DNA of 64,000 bases. Source: Agarivorans sp050870875 (GTDB lineage Bacteria > Pseudomonadota > Gammaproteobacteria > Enterobacterales > Celerinatantimonadaceae). The DNA is taken from assembly GCF_050870875.2 (NCBI RefSeq), contig NZ_CP194041.2, positions 2,046,001 to 2,110,000 of the forward strand. Direction: 5' to 3'. The translations under genes were made by a program, and so were the position numbers. The notes beneath the pieces were generated by a model. It had not been told where the DNA came from. It was given only the letters and a program-made list of their open reading frames with translations, and did no database searches. The number at the start of each line of letters is the position of its first letter. Position 1 is the stretch's first letter. Positions 35,150 through 44,400 of the stretch are shown here, in pieces.

Positions 35150-36298
35150 TTACGAAGCCGTTTGGCTCGCGGGAGCCGTGAATACTGCTTCAGTAGTGGC
35201 TGACTCGGCTGAGTTGCCCTCGAGTGATTTCTGTTCTGGTGCAATAATCTCTGCCATGTCGTTGTCCTGACCATCCGCTATGGATGTTGGTGAAAGTGCA
35301 CTTTGATTTTCTGGACTACGACGAATTTGGATCAGCATGCCCATTAGTGGATGGTCGAAATAATGTATTTCTCCGGAACGGACACGACGTTTTTGATCAA
35401 ACTTAAAGCTATGTAGCTCCTCTTCTGTTTGATAATTCGCAATTAAACTGCCATCTTCAACTCCCTTTTGTTCTCCACTTAATATCACCACTTGCTGCGG
35501 TTCATTATTTGGCAGGGGATTGGGGGGGGTGAGCTGTGTTTGGCGATCAGAGGGAAGAACCTCTCTTTCAACTTCAACAGGACGTTTTAGGATCAGTTGA
35601 CTCTCGATATACAAGTAGTGTTGCAAGTAAATTCTAATCCCACCGTTTAGCTCCCAAATTTCGGCCGGTACCTGAGCAACGGCGTCGCTGCTAGTTTCAC
35701 CATTTAGCGGCGTTGCTTGCTCAAACAAGCTGGTTTCACCAAGCTTATTCTGCTCATCGCTCTTGGCGTTAACGATTGCGTCATTATGAGCTGCAAAGTT
35801 AATCAGGTGGCCATCGGCTTGAAAGCGTTGCGAAAAGTCTTGGCCTGCTTGCAACTGATAAAATTTGGCTCGATGACGGGGTGCAACGACTTCCCGCCAA
35901 GCTAGATGTATGAGCGGTGTAAAGGCTGCGTGCTGATTTAATTTGGCAAATTGTTCACCTAACTCTAGTTGGTCGGCATTCAGCATCTGTCGATGGGTCG
36001 CACCAGTGATAGGCCAACCGCGTCCGTCAATGGTTACAGGTAACTGTTCAAATCGAGGCCGAATGCAGGGCTCGGTGTTACAAGCAAACAACGGTGCGAG
36101 CAACGGTTCACTGGTATTTACGCTGAACGTTTGTGGTTGCGGCCAATATTCTTGACTGCTTTCGACACTAACATTACGTTTAAAAACGATGACTTCAATG
36201 TCAAACCAACGCGGTCCATCTGCCATGCTAGGCGCGCTGGTCGTAACGATTGCGGCCAAGCCAAGAAGCTGTATAGCCTGTTTAAGAGTTGCTCGCAT
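35150..36298 (-). CDS. csiV: Peptidoglycan-binding regulator CsiV
   Basis: CsiV of Vibrio cholerae is a periplasmic protein that binds peptidoglycan and, through LpoA, supports the synthase PBP1A. This 382-residue protein has a signal peptide (APSMA cleavage near residue 26), the family opening RWFDIEVIVFKRN, and a central segment with WELNGGIRIYLQHYLYIE near 215. The C-terminal part is low-complexity, Ser/Ala/Gln rich. Its first codons overlap the end of mfd by 17 bp, the same mfd-csiV pairing as in Vibrio. The family match is by these segments and neighbour. Confidence 0.85.
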   Translation of the reverse strand: MRATLKQAIQLLGLAAIVTTSAPSMADGPRWFDIEVIVFKRNVSVESSQEYWPQPQTFSVNTSEPLLAPLFACNTEPCIRPRFEQLPVTIDGRGWPITGATHRQMLNADQLELGEQFAKLNQHAAFTPLIHLAWREVVAPRHRAKFYQLQAGQDFSQRFQADGHLINFAAHNDAIVNAKSDEQNKLGETSLFEQATPLNGETSSDAVAQVPAEIWELNGGIRIYLQHYLYIESQLILKRPVEVEREVLPSDRQTQLTPPNPLPNNEPQQVVILSGEQKGVEDGSLIANYQTEEELHSFKFDQKRRVRSGEIHYFDHPLMGMLIQIRRSPENQSALSPTSIADGQDNDMAEIIAPEQKSLEGNSAESATTEAVFTAPASQTAS

Positions 36299-39200
36299 TG
36301 GCGTTAAATTGCTCCAATATAGATTCTATGAGGGTGAGGCGCTGTTCGGGACCGTCGCTTGGAACCGCAAATTTTAGCTTGTTGGCGCCTTCCATTCGAT
36401 AAATAGCTGGCTGAGATTGTAGCAGGCTTACCAGAAAAGCGGCATTAACTTTTGTTGATTCGGCAAACTCGATAACGCCGCCTTTCGGTCCGGCCTCTAA
36501 GCGCTTAATACCGAGGTGGTCGGCTTCAATTTTAAGCCTTTGCACGTTGAACAAGTTTTGAGCAGGTTCCGGTAATAAGCCAAAACGGTCAATCAGCTCG
36601 ACTTGTAATTCGCGCATTTCTGCAGAATTCCCGCAATTAGCAATGCGTTTGTACATAGTGAGTCGAGTTGTGACATCAAAAATATAATCGTCAGGCAGTA
36701 GTGCTGGTAAGCGTAATTCAATCTCACATTGTTCGCTTTGACTGAGATCCCAATTGAGATCTTGACCATTTTTGAGGGCTGTTACCGCTCGGTCTAACAT
36801 TTCCATATATAGGGTAAAGCCAACGGCTTCTATTTGTCCACTTTGGTCATCTCCTAAGAGTTCACCAGCTCCGCGAATTTCCAGGTCGTGGGTAGCTAAG
36901 GTAAAGCCTGCGCCTAAGTCCTCTAGTTGAGCGATCGCCTCTAAACGTTTACGTGCGTCTTTACTCAATAGTTTTGGTGGTGGAGTGAGTAAATAGGCAT
37001 AGGCTTGGTGATGAGAACGGCCAACTCGACCGCGTAATTGGTGTAACTGAGCCAAGCCAAAATTATCAGCACGATTGATAATAATGGTATTAGCACTGGC
37101 GATATCAATCCCAGTCTCGATAATGGTAGTACAAACCAGAACGTTAAAACGTTGATGGTGAAAGTCTCCCATAATGCGCTCTAGCTCACGTTCGCGCATT
37201 TGTCCGTGGGCCACAGTAATACGTGCCTGTGGCAGCGATTCAGAGAGTTCTTGGGCGACTCGCTCAATGGTTTCAACCTTATTGTGTAGAAAGTAAACCT
37301 GCCCCCCGCGCATTATTTCGCGACTAATCGCTTCCTTAATTAGTGCATTATCATATTGGCGCACAAAGGTTTTTACCGCTAAGCGTTTTGCCGGAGGGGT
37401 CGCAATGATCGATAGATCACGCATGCCACTCATTGCCATATTCAGGGTTCTAGGTATTGGTGTTGCGGTGAGTGTGAGAATATCAACATTCGCCCGCATC
37501 GCTTTTATTTGCTCTTTTTGACGCACTCCAAAGCGGTGTTCTTCATCAATAACCAGCAGCCCTAAATCAGAAAATTTCACATCCTTGCTTAATAACTTAT
37601 GGGTTCCGATTACGATATCGACACGACCATCAGCCAGTTTTGTGAGTACTTGATTTTGTTCTTTGGTGGTGTTGAAGCGTGATAAAGAAGCGACTTCAAT
37701 CGGCCAATTGGCAAAGCGGTCACTAAAGTTGTCAAAGTGTTGCTGGGCAAGCAGGGTGGTCGGGACGAGCACGGCCACCTGTTTTCCGCTGTTCACGGCG
37801 ACAAATGCGGCACGCATCGCCACCTCTGTCTTACCAAAACCAACATCGCCACAAACCAGCCGGTCCATTGCGTTTGGCGTCTGCATGTCTTGTAACATCG
37901 CAGTAATAGCTTGCTGTTGGTCGTCGGTTTCTTCAAAGGGGAAATCGGCGCTAAATTGTTGATAGGCCGCTTCGTCAAGTTGATATCCATACCCAGGTTT
38001 AGCGGCGCGTTTGGCATATACTTCTAGCAGCTCTGCGGCGACATCACGGATTTTCTCGGCCGCTTTTTGCTTGGCTTTTTGCCATTGTTCATTGCCTAGC
38101 TTGTGCAGTGGCGCCGTTTCGTCGTTGGCTCCAGAGTAACGGCTAATTAAATGGAGTGCATTTACAGGTACATATAATTTTGCCTGATTGGCATATTCAA
38201 GGCTTAAAAATTCAGTTTTTATGCCGCCGTTTTCAAAGCTGGTTAAGCCCAGATAACGGCCCACGCCGTGTTCTAGGTGCACCACTGGTTGACCAATTGA
38301 TAGTTCTGCTAAATTGCGGATCAGAACATCGGGATTGAGCGTTTTACTTGAGGCCTTGCGCTGTTTAGCGCGAACTTTGTCACCGAGTAAGTCGGTTTCA
38401 GTAATCAACTGCAAAGTTGGTGTGTTTAGTTCAAAGCCTTTTTCGATAGGCGCGACCACAATCGCCAGACTATCGTTACTCGCAACAAAGTTAAAAATGC
38501 TTTGATGATTTTTAAGCTTTAACTTGAGGGGGCGAAGTAAATTCTTGAGTGCTTCTCTGCGTCCCTCGGTTTCGGCAATAAAGCAGGTTTTAGGATGCGG
38601 GTGATGCTCTAGGTAATGGCTTAGGGCCTGTAATGGTAAATTGAGTCGATGATTGACGCTGAGGTCTGGTAATGCATGAGCGGCTAAATTGAGCCGTCCT
38701 TGGGCATTTTTGGCCGGTCCGCTACGCAGCTTAATGCCAGCAAAACTTTTTAATTCCTTAAAACACTGATCAACATTTAAATAGAGTTCATCTGGCGGCA
38801 AAATGGGCCGAGAGCGGTCATGGCGACGGTTTTGATAGCGTTCTTCGAGATCTTGCCAAAACTGTTTTCCAGCATGTTCTAAGTCGCCAATTTTTAAGAT
38901 GATGGTATTGGCCGATAGTTGGTCACTCAGGCTTTCTGTATGTGAGTGAAATAGCGGCAGGTAGTATTCGATACCCGCTGGCATGATCCCTTTTGATACC
39001 TGCTGGTAGATTGATTCCGCCTCTCGGCTTGGCTCGAATCGATCACGCCATTGTTGGCGAAAGGTTTCGATGCCGGCTTGATCGGTGGGGAACTCATGGG
39101 CTGGCAGCAAGGTAATTTGTTGCTGCGTTTGCTCACTGCGCTGGGTGTCGGGATCAAACTGACGAATGGTGTCTAGCTCATCATCGAAAAAGTCTAAACG

Positions 39201-39737
39201 AAATGGTTGGCGACTGCCCATGGGGTAAAGATCGAGTAAGCTGCCGCGTAGCGCAAATTCGCCATGTTCCATGACTTGGTCGACATGTTGATAACCCGCG
39301 CTAACCAAGCGTTCTTTAAAAGCCGTGATGTTGAGCTGCTGGCCAACCTTAAGTTGCAAACTATGTTTGGCTAAAAATTCGGCCGGAGCACAGCGCTGTA
39401 ACCAGGTTGCAATCGGTGCGATGACGACACTGTTTTTGTCCTGACTAAGCTGATTAAGACTGAGGATCCGCTGGGAAATGATATCTTGGTGTGGTGAGAA
39501 GGTATCGTAAGGAAGCGTTTCCCAATCTGGAAGTAAGTGCACTGCGCGTTGCGGTTGTAAGCCATTCACTTCTCGTTCTATTTGCAGCGCGCTGCGGGTA
39601 TCTTCCGTTAAAATAACTAAGGGCGCATCTAAGGTGGTTACATATTGATGGACCACCAAGGCCAACGCACTGCCCGGTAAATTAGTGACTTGTTTATTGT
39701 CGCCCGCATGCTCAGGGCAAGGTAGATTTAATAACAC
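36282..39737 (-). CDS. mfd: Transcription-repair coupling factor Mfd
   Basis: Mfd pushes stalled RNA polymerase off damaged DNA and recruits UvrA. 1151 residues (1148 in E. coli). Order: UvrB-homology region (1 to about 340), RNA-polymerase-interacting domain around 480-540 (VVHLEHGVGRYLGL), RecG-like helicase with Walker A GDVGFGKTEVAMRA near 625 and DEEHRFG near 728, helicase C-domain with RADNFGLAQLHQLRGRVGRSHHQAYAYLL, and a C-terminal TRCF domain. The start ATG 39737 is 7 bp after the PilZ gene, and the 3' end overlaps csiV. Confidence 0.97.
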   Translation of the reverse strand: MLLNLPCPEHAGDNKQVTNLPGSALALVVHQYVTTLDAPLVILTEDTRSALQIEREVNGLQPQRAVHLLPDWETLPYDTFSPHQDIISQRILSLNQLSQDKNSVVIAPIATWLQRCAPAEFLAKHSLQLKVGQQLNITAFKERLVSAGYQHVDQVMEHGEFALRGSLLDLYPMGSRQPFRLDFFDDELDTIRQFDPDTQRSEQTQQQITLLPAHEFPTDQAGIETFRQQWRDRFEPSREAESIYQQVSKGIMPAGIEYYLPLFHSHTESLSDQLSANTIILKIGDLEHAGKQFWQDLEERYQNRRHDRSRPILPPDELYLNVDQCFKELKSFAGIKLRSGPAKNAQGRLNLAAHALPDLSVNHRLNLPLQALSHYLEHHPHPKTCFIAETEGRREALKNLLRPLKLKLKNHQSIFNFVASNDSLAIVVAPIEKGFELNTPTLQLITETDLLGDKVRAKQRKASSKTLNPDVLIRNLAELSIGQPVVHLEHGVGRYLGLTSFENGGIKTEFLSLEYANQAKLYVPVNALHLISRYSGANDETAPLHKLGNEQWQKAKQKAAEKIRDVAAELLEVYAKRAAKPGYGYQLDEAAYQQFSADFPFEETDDQQQAITAMLQDMQTPNAMDRLVCGDVGFGKTEVAMRAAFVAVNSGKQVAVLVPTTLLAQQHFDNFSDRFANWPIEVASLSRFNTTKEQNQVLTKLADGRVDIVIGTHKLLSKDVKFSDLGLLVIDEEHRFGVRQKEQIKAMRANVDILTLTATPIPRTLNMAMSGMRDLSIIATPPAKRLAVKTFVRQYDNALIKEAISREIMRGGQVYFLHNKVETIERVAQELSESLPQARITVAHGQMRERELERIMGDFHHQRFNVLVCTTIIETGIDIASANTIIINRADNFGLAQLHQLRGRVGRSHHQAYAYLLTPPPKLLSKDARKRLEAIAQLEDLGAGFTLATHDLEIRGAGELLGDDQSGQIEAVGFTLYMEMLDRAVTALKNGQDLNWDLSQSEQCEIELRLPALLPDDYIFDVTTRLTMYKRIANCGNSAEMRELQVELIDRFGLLPEPAQNLFNVQRLKIEADHLGIKRLEAGPKGGVIEFAESTKVNAAFLVSLLQSQPAIYRMEGANKLKFAVPSDGPEQRLTLIESILEQFNANASNS

Positions 39738-39744
39738 GACTGAC

Positions 39745-40326
39745 TCATTTTTTTTCGGCTAATAGGCGAGCGTCGGCTCGCGCTTTTAATTGTTGGCTTT
39801 GCACATGAAGACTGGCACGGACCAAGGTTTCAATATCTTCATCACGGATCCAGTGGTAATTGATATGCAGTAATTGTTGCTGGCTGTGGGCCACCGATTG
39901 TGAACCTTGAACTTGACCATAACAAAATACCGCGCTGGATTCTTCAGGTAAGAATATTTTTAATCTCACCATTTGTCCGGCCTTTAAGGGACTATCCCAA
40001 AAACAGTGGATTTCTGAGCCTCCAAACTGATGGCTAGTGGTGCGATGTTCACTACTATCTTGCTGGACTAAGACATAGCTTAAAACCCGATTCAGTTTCT
40101 GTTCTTGAGCTTGTAGATAAGCGAGTAGTTGTTCGCCAGCTTCGCCGAGTTGTTTTAGCGCACGTAAACCAAGCAAACCATGGTGGTGGCTACTATTAGC
40201 GAGGATGAATGGCTCTGGAATTAGGGCCTCAAACTCGCTGTACGAAGAGGGTAAGTTATCATCTTCAATGAGCTCTAAATTCACATTAAGCTGATGAGTC
40301 ACACTAAAGTAATGTTGATCTTGCAT
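39745..40326 (-). CDS. Divergent PilZ-like protein
   Basis: 193 residues. The N-terminus starts MQDQHYFSVTHQLNVNLE, a pattern found in PilZ-type proteins encoded next to lolC/mfd in Shewanella and Vibrio. A beta-barrel-like domain follows at about 90-175 (GGSEIHCFWDSPLKAGQMVRLKIFLPE). The canonical RxxxR is not visible and DxSxxG is reduced to SHQFGG, so c-di-GMP binding is doubtful. It precedes mfd by 7 bp, implying co-transcription, and is divergent from lolC. Confidence 0.65.
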   Translation of the reverse strand: MQDQHYFSVTHQLNVNLELIEDDNLPSSYSEFEALIPEPFILANSSHHHGLLGLRALKQLGEAGEQLLAYLQAQEQKLNRVLSYVLVQQDSSEHRTTSHQFGGSEIHCFWDSPLKAGQMVRLKIFLPEESSAVFCYGQVQGSQSVAHSQQQLLHINYHWIRDEDIETLVRASLHVQSQQLKARADARLLAEKK

Positions 40327-40538
40327 ATTTTCCTACAAGTGCCACGCGGCGAAGTTATTCCATAAAACCATGCATAAAGCCTAGTTGAGGTAGAAATTAC
40401 AACAAGTTGTGTCATGGAATGCAAATAAACTAATTATCTTTATGTTTTACCGGATTAAGCTTGGGCTGTCACTTGTTGACGGATCATGGGCGCGGTATGA
40501 TGACCGCGTTTTTTCGCCTACGGATGACCTTAGCCTCG

Positions 40539-41723
40539 ATGAATTTGATTGGCTTTATAGCATGGCGCTTCTCTCGAGGAGCCAAACAGCAACGTTTTGC
40601 ATCATTTGTGAGTTGGTTTTCAACGCTAGGAATTACGCTTGGCGTGGCGGCATTGATCACCGTCATTTCAGTGATGAACGGTTTTGAGAATCAACTCAAA
40701 CAACGTATTTTAAACTTGGTCCCTCATCTTACGTTTAGCCAGCAAGTTGAACTACCGCCGTTTTTAGCTAAGTTCCCTCATTCGCCCTTAGTGCTAAGTG
40801 AAGTTGTTTTGCAAAGCAGTCATCAACTGACGGCGGTAACGTTGCAAGGAATTGATCCTAAGCAACAGGCCGACATTGATTTATTGCGACAACATTTGTT
40901 AATCGGCGAGCTGGATAGTCTTAAGCCAGGTTCTTACAAGGTGGTCATCGGGATTGGTGTCGCAAATGCGCTTGGCGTTCGTTTAGGCGATAGCATTCGT
41001 TTGATGGCAACCGACCGGGTGCTATTCACGCCACTTGGTGAAATGCCTTCACAACGTAATTTTGTGGTCTCCGGTATTTTTGAGTTTGCAGCAGAAGTTG
41101 ATAAGCAGTTTGTTCTGGTGAATATCGATGATAGTGCTCGGCTGTTGCGAAGTTCTGTGGCAGCGGTGAGCCAACAGCGACTCTTCCTCGATGACCCTTT
41201 CCAGATCGAGTCTCTCAGTGTTGCCTTGGATCAACAAGGTATTCAATATCAAGATTGGCGGCGTTTTTATGGTGAATTATTTGCTGCGGTTAAGATGGAA
41301 AAAAACATGATGGGGATGTTGTTTTGTTTAATTATTGCGGTGGCTGCCTTCAATATCTTATCTAGTCTGGTGATGATGGTTGGAGAAAAACGCAGTGACG
41401 TTGCGATCTTACAAACTCTAGGTTTGACGCAACAGAAAGTCGTTTTGGTATTTATGGTTCAAGGTGCCTGGAGCGGTTGTATTGGTGCGGGGGTTGGTGC
41501 TTTCGCAGGCTGGCTTTTAAGTCATCATATTAACGGCGTGATGTCTGCCATTGGCTTGAATTTCGCCGCGAGTCTCGGTGGTGCAGGTTTACCAGTATTG
41601 CAACGTAGTGAGCAAATCATCTTTATTACGGTGGTTGCAATGTTATTAAGTATTTTAGCAACCATTTATCCTGCTTGGCGCGCCAGCAAAATTTTACCCG
41701 CAGAGGCACTTCGTTATGAGTGA
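40539..41723 (+). CDS. lolC: Lipoprotein-releasing ABC transporter permease LolC
   Basis: LolC and LolE form the membrane part of LolCDE, which extracts outer-membrane lipoproteins for LolA. The start ATG 40539 (MNLIGFIAWRFSR) gives 394 residues, near E. coli LolC (399), and begins where the family does; upstream ATGs at 40497, 40500 and 40524 are possible since no site has a strong Shine-Dalgarno. Features: first membrane segment with GITLGVAALITVISVMNGF, a periplasmic domain of about 200 residues, then three segments and the C-terminal AEALRYE end. The MEKNMMG stretch near residue 250 matches E. coli LolC rather than LolE. It overlaps lolD by 8 bp. Confidence 0.88.
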   Translation: MNLIGFIAWRFSRGAKQQRFASFVSWFSTLGITLGVAALITVISVMNGFENQLKQRILNLVPHLTFSQQVELPPFLAKFPHSPLVLSEVVLQSSHQLTAVTLQGIDPKQQADIDLLRQHLLIGELDSLKPGSYKVVIGIGVANALGVRLGDSIRLMATDRVLFTPLGEMPSQRNFVVSGIFEFAAEVDKQFVLVNIDDSARLLRSSVAAVSQQRLFLDDPFQIESLSVALDQQGIQYQDWRRFYGELFAAVKMEKNMMGMLFCLIIAVAAFNILSSLVMMVGEKRSDVAILQTLGLTQQKVVLVFMVQGAWSGCIGAGVGAFAGWLLSHHINGVMSAIGLNFAASLGGAGLPVLQRSEQIIFITVVAMLLSILATIYPAWRASKILPAEALRYE

Positions 41724-42414
41724 GCAAACAGCTCAGCCCGTTTTAGTGGCAACAAATATTGTTAAAACTTATCAAGATGGTAGCCAATTTACTGAAGTAT
41801 TACATGGCGTCGATTTCACTGTATATCCCGGTGAAGCGGTGGCTATTGTGGGAAGTTCCGGTTCCGGTAAAAGTACTTTGTTGCATATTTTGGGCGGCCT
41901 GGATGATGCTAATCAGGGCGAAGTTAGTATTGATAATCAAGCGCTTAACCAAATGAATTCCAAACAGCTTGCTAAGTTGCGTAATCAAAAACTAGGGTTT
42001 ATTTATCAATTTCATCACCTATTAGGAGAATTTTCAGCCTTAGAGAATGTGGCAATGCCGCTATTGATCGCCGGTGAGACAAAAAAAGTTGCGATGGCTA
42101 AGGCCCAAAAGTTATTAGACAGAGTGGGTTTGGGGCATCGATTAGCACATCGACCCGCCGAGTTATCGGGAGGGGAGCGTCAACGAACGGCGATTGCACG
42201 AGCTCTGGTGAACCAGCCTCGTTTGGTGTTGGCAGATGAGCCTACGGGGAATTTGGATAGCCATAGCTCCGACGCAATTTACCAATTAATCTTGGAGCTC
42301 AACCAAGATTTGGGCACCGCCTTCGTGGTTGTGACTCATGATTTAGCTTTAGCTGCCAAATTTAATCGTCAAGCCTTTATGCAAGATGGCAACTTTAGTG
42401 AAGAGGCGCAGTAA
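41716..42414 (+). CDS. lolD: Lipoprotein-releasing ATPase LolD
   Basis: ATPase of LolCDE, 232 residues (233 in E. coli). Walker A GSSGSGKST near 46-54, the family motif YQFHHLLGEFSALENVAMPLL after the Q-loop (seen in LolD and its MacB-type relatives), signature LSGGERQR near 150, Walker B LVLADEPTGNLD and the His-switch VTHD are all present. It overlaps lolC by 8 bp and is 2 bp from lolE, so the three are translated together. Confidence 0.96.
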   Translation: MSEQTAQPVLVATNIVKTYQDGSQFTEVLHGVDFTVYPGEAVAIVGSSGSGKSTLLHILGGLDDANQGEVSIDNQALNQMNSKQLAKLRNQKLGFIYQFHHLLGEFSALENVAMPLLIAGETKKVAMAKAQKLLDRVGLGHRLAHRPAELSGGERQRTAIARALVNQPRLVLADEPTGNLDSHSSDAIYQLILELNQDLGTAFVVVTHDLALAAKFNRQAFMQDGNFSEEAQ

Positions 42415-42416
42415 CG

Positions 42417-43655
42417 ATGCGGCTTCCTTTATCGATTTTAATTGGTTTGCGTTACCACCGCGCTAAACATAGTAATGGGTTTATTTCCTTTATCTCCCGT
42501 TCTTCCACTTTAGGGATTGTACTGGGTGTCGCAGTACTCATTATCGGTTTATCGGTGATGAACGGCTTCGAGCGGGAACTTCGGGATCGGTTTTTGGGCA
42601 TCGTGAGTCATGGCGAATTAGAAGCCGTTAATCCGCCGCTGGTTGATCATCAAGATTTGCTGACCCAAGCAACCAGACACTCCGAAGTTTTAGGTGCAGC
42701 ACCTTACGTGACGCTGAGCGCCTTAGCGCAAAAAGGGAGGAAGATGAAAGCGATTGCCTTGAAAGGGATCGATCCCGCTATTGAACGCACGGTGACGGAC
42801 TTACATCAGTATATTGGAGACGATGCGTGGCAAGCGTTACAGTCGGATCTGCCACAAGTTGTCTTGGGTGCCGGTATTGCCCGTTTACTCGAGGTTAGCG
42901 TAGGTGATCCGGTGACGCTATTATTACCTAAAGCTGGAACCCGTCAGCATTTGAGCGCGCCCCAGCGAGTTAGAGTTAAGGTGGTTGGCTTAATGAATGC
43001 TGGTGGTCAGTTAGATAATCAGCTGGCTTTCATTAACTTAGCTTATGCCCAAAAGTTGATGCAATGGCAAGATGGGGTATCTGGCATCAGTTTGCGCTTA
43101 GTGGATCCGCTTGATGCAGACCGCGTGGTTCGCTTAGTCGCCAAAGGGTTTCCCCAACTAGTGTATATTAAAAGTTGGACTCGCCAGCATGGCTATTTAT
43201 ATCAAGATATTCAGTTGGTTAGAACAATCATGTATGCAATTATGTTGCTGATTGTTGCAGTGGCAAGTTTTAATATCATTTCCACACTGATCTTGGCGGT
43301 GAGTGAAAAAAGAGGGGATATCGCCATTTTGAAAACAATGGGGGCCACCGATGCAAGTTTGGTGAGAAGCTTTATTGTTTATGGTTCATACAATGGCGTG
43401 ATCGGCTGTTGTTGGGGGGCAATATTGGGGATCTTAGGCAGTTTAGGACTTCCTAAGTTGGCTGCTGTTGTCGAAAGTATACTGGGTCACAGTCTGTTGT
43501 CGGCAGATATCTACTTTATTGATTTTTTACCCACTCAGTTACTATGGCGTGATGTCATTGCAGTGGTGTGCGCAGCTTTGCTACTGAGTATTTTTGCCAC
43601 GATTTGGCCTGCATGGCAGGCGGCTCGAGTTAAACCAGCGCAAGAACTTGCTTAA
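42417..43655 (+). CDS. lolE: Lipoprotein-releasing ABC transporter permease LolE
   Basis: Second permease of LolCDE, 412 residues. The first membrane segment carries SRSSTLGIVLGVAVLIIGLSVMNGFEREL, the periplasmic domain spans about residues 50-260, and the last three segments end in PAQELA. The LolE-type features are LALKGIDP near residue 115 and VKSWTRQHGYLYQDIQLVRTIMYAIM. ATG at 42417 follows lolD after 2 bp. No terminator is obvious in the 206 bp to the convergent DUF2062 gene. Confidence 0.95.
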   Translation: MRLPLSILIGLRYHRAKHSNGFISFISRSSTLGIVLGVAVLIIGLSVMNGFERELRDRFLGIVSHGELEAVNPPLVDHQDLLTQATRHSEVLGAAPYVTLSALAQKGRKMKAIALKGIDPAIERTVTDLHQYIGDDAWQALQSDLPQVVLGAGIARLLEVSVGDPVTLLLPKAGTRQHLSAPQRVRVKVVGLMNAGGQLDNQLAFINLAYAQKLMQWQDGVSGISLRLVDPLDADRVVRLVAKGFPQLVYIKSWTRQHGYLYQDIQLVRTIMYAIMLLIVAVASFNIISTLILAVSEKRGDIAILKTMGATDASLVRSFIVYGSYNGVIGCCWGAILGILGSLGLPKLAAVVESILGHSLLSADIYFIDFLPTQLLWRDVIAVVCAALLLSIFATIWPAWQAARVKPAQELA

Positions 43656-43861
43656 GGCTGAAGCACTGTGAACGATTTGAGGTGAGGAGACCCTATGCTA
43701 TAAGTCTTTTCATTGTGTTTCGTGAGCAACCGTATAAATTACTTTTTGTGACTTCTTCGGGTCCCGAGGTAGCTCTTTTTCATACACAAAAGTGTTCGCA
43801 TATCCAACAAGTGACACAAGCGCTTCAAAGTTCAATTCACCTTCACCGCATCAAGGTTTGT

Positions 43862-44365
43862 TTATCGACGTTTTTTATAGCGTCGTCTGACCGAGTAACG
43901 CCAAGCAGCATTAATTGAAAAATAGCCGAGTGCTGAAAAGAAGATTGAACAAACAAGACAACCTAACAAAAATGCCGGGCCAATAGTGGCTATCAAATGC
44001 TCGATACTATGCCATGAAAATTTAAAATGATAGTACTCAATAGGTTGCTGCAATATGCTTGCGCCCACTAAATAGCAAAGATAAAAGATCGGTGGGATGG
44101 TTAAGGGGTTGGATACCCATACTAAGGCAACCGATAAAGGTAAATTCACCCGAAACATGATTGCCAATGCAGCCGCAATCACCATTTGTGATGGTAAAGG
44201 GACAAACGCAACAAATAAACCGACTGCAAATGCGCCAGCCGCAGAGCGACGATTGAGATGCCATAGGTTTGGGTTATGAAGCCACTGACCAAAAAACTTG
44301 AGATGTTTACTGGATTTTAAATCTTCAGTTTTTGGAATAAATCGTTGTAAGGTTTTTTTTGGCAT
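43862..44365 (-). CDS. DUF2062 inner-membrane protein
   Basis: 167 residues from ATG 44365 (MPKKTLQRFIPK); an upstream in-frame start at 44422 would overlap comEC. Three or four hydrophobic segments are seen with the DUF2062 pattern GAFAVGLFVAFVPLPSQMVIAAALAIMFRVNLP and NPLTIPPIFYLCYLVG. Basic residues cluster at the C-terminus (YSVRRRYKKRR). Function unknown; it lies beside comEC on the opposite strand in Shewanella and Vibrio as well. The two start codons are 35 bp apart, so they share a very short divergent promoter. Confidence 0.9.
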   Translation of the reverse strand: MPKKTLQRFIPKTEDLKSSKHLKFFGQWLHNPNLWHLNRRSAAGAFAVGLFVAFVPLPSQMVIAAALAIMFRVNLPLSVALVWVSNPLTIPPIFYLCYLVGASILQQPIEYYHFKFSWHSIEHLIATIGPAFLLGCLVCSIFFSALGYFSINAAWRYSVRRRYKKRR

Positions 44366-44400
44366 ATAGTTTGTTATTGACAATAAACTTTTTATCGCAC

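Noticed and set aside
43682..43918. 78-codon GTG frame after lolE
   Set aside because: It overlaps the coding 3' end of the DUF2062 gene and has no family resemblance. The good Shine-Dalgarno (GAGGAG) there leads to an ATG followed at once by a stop.
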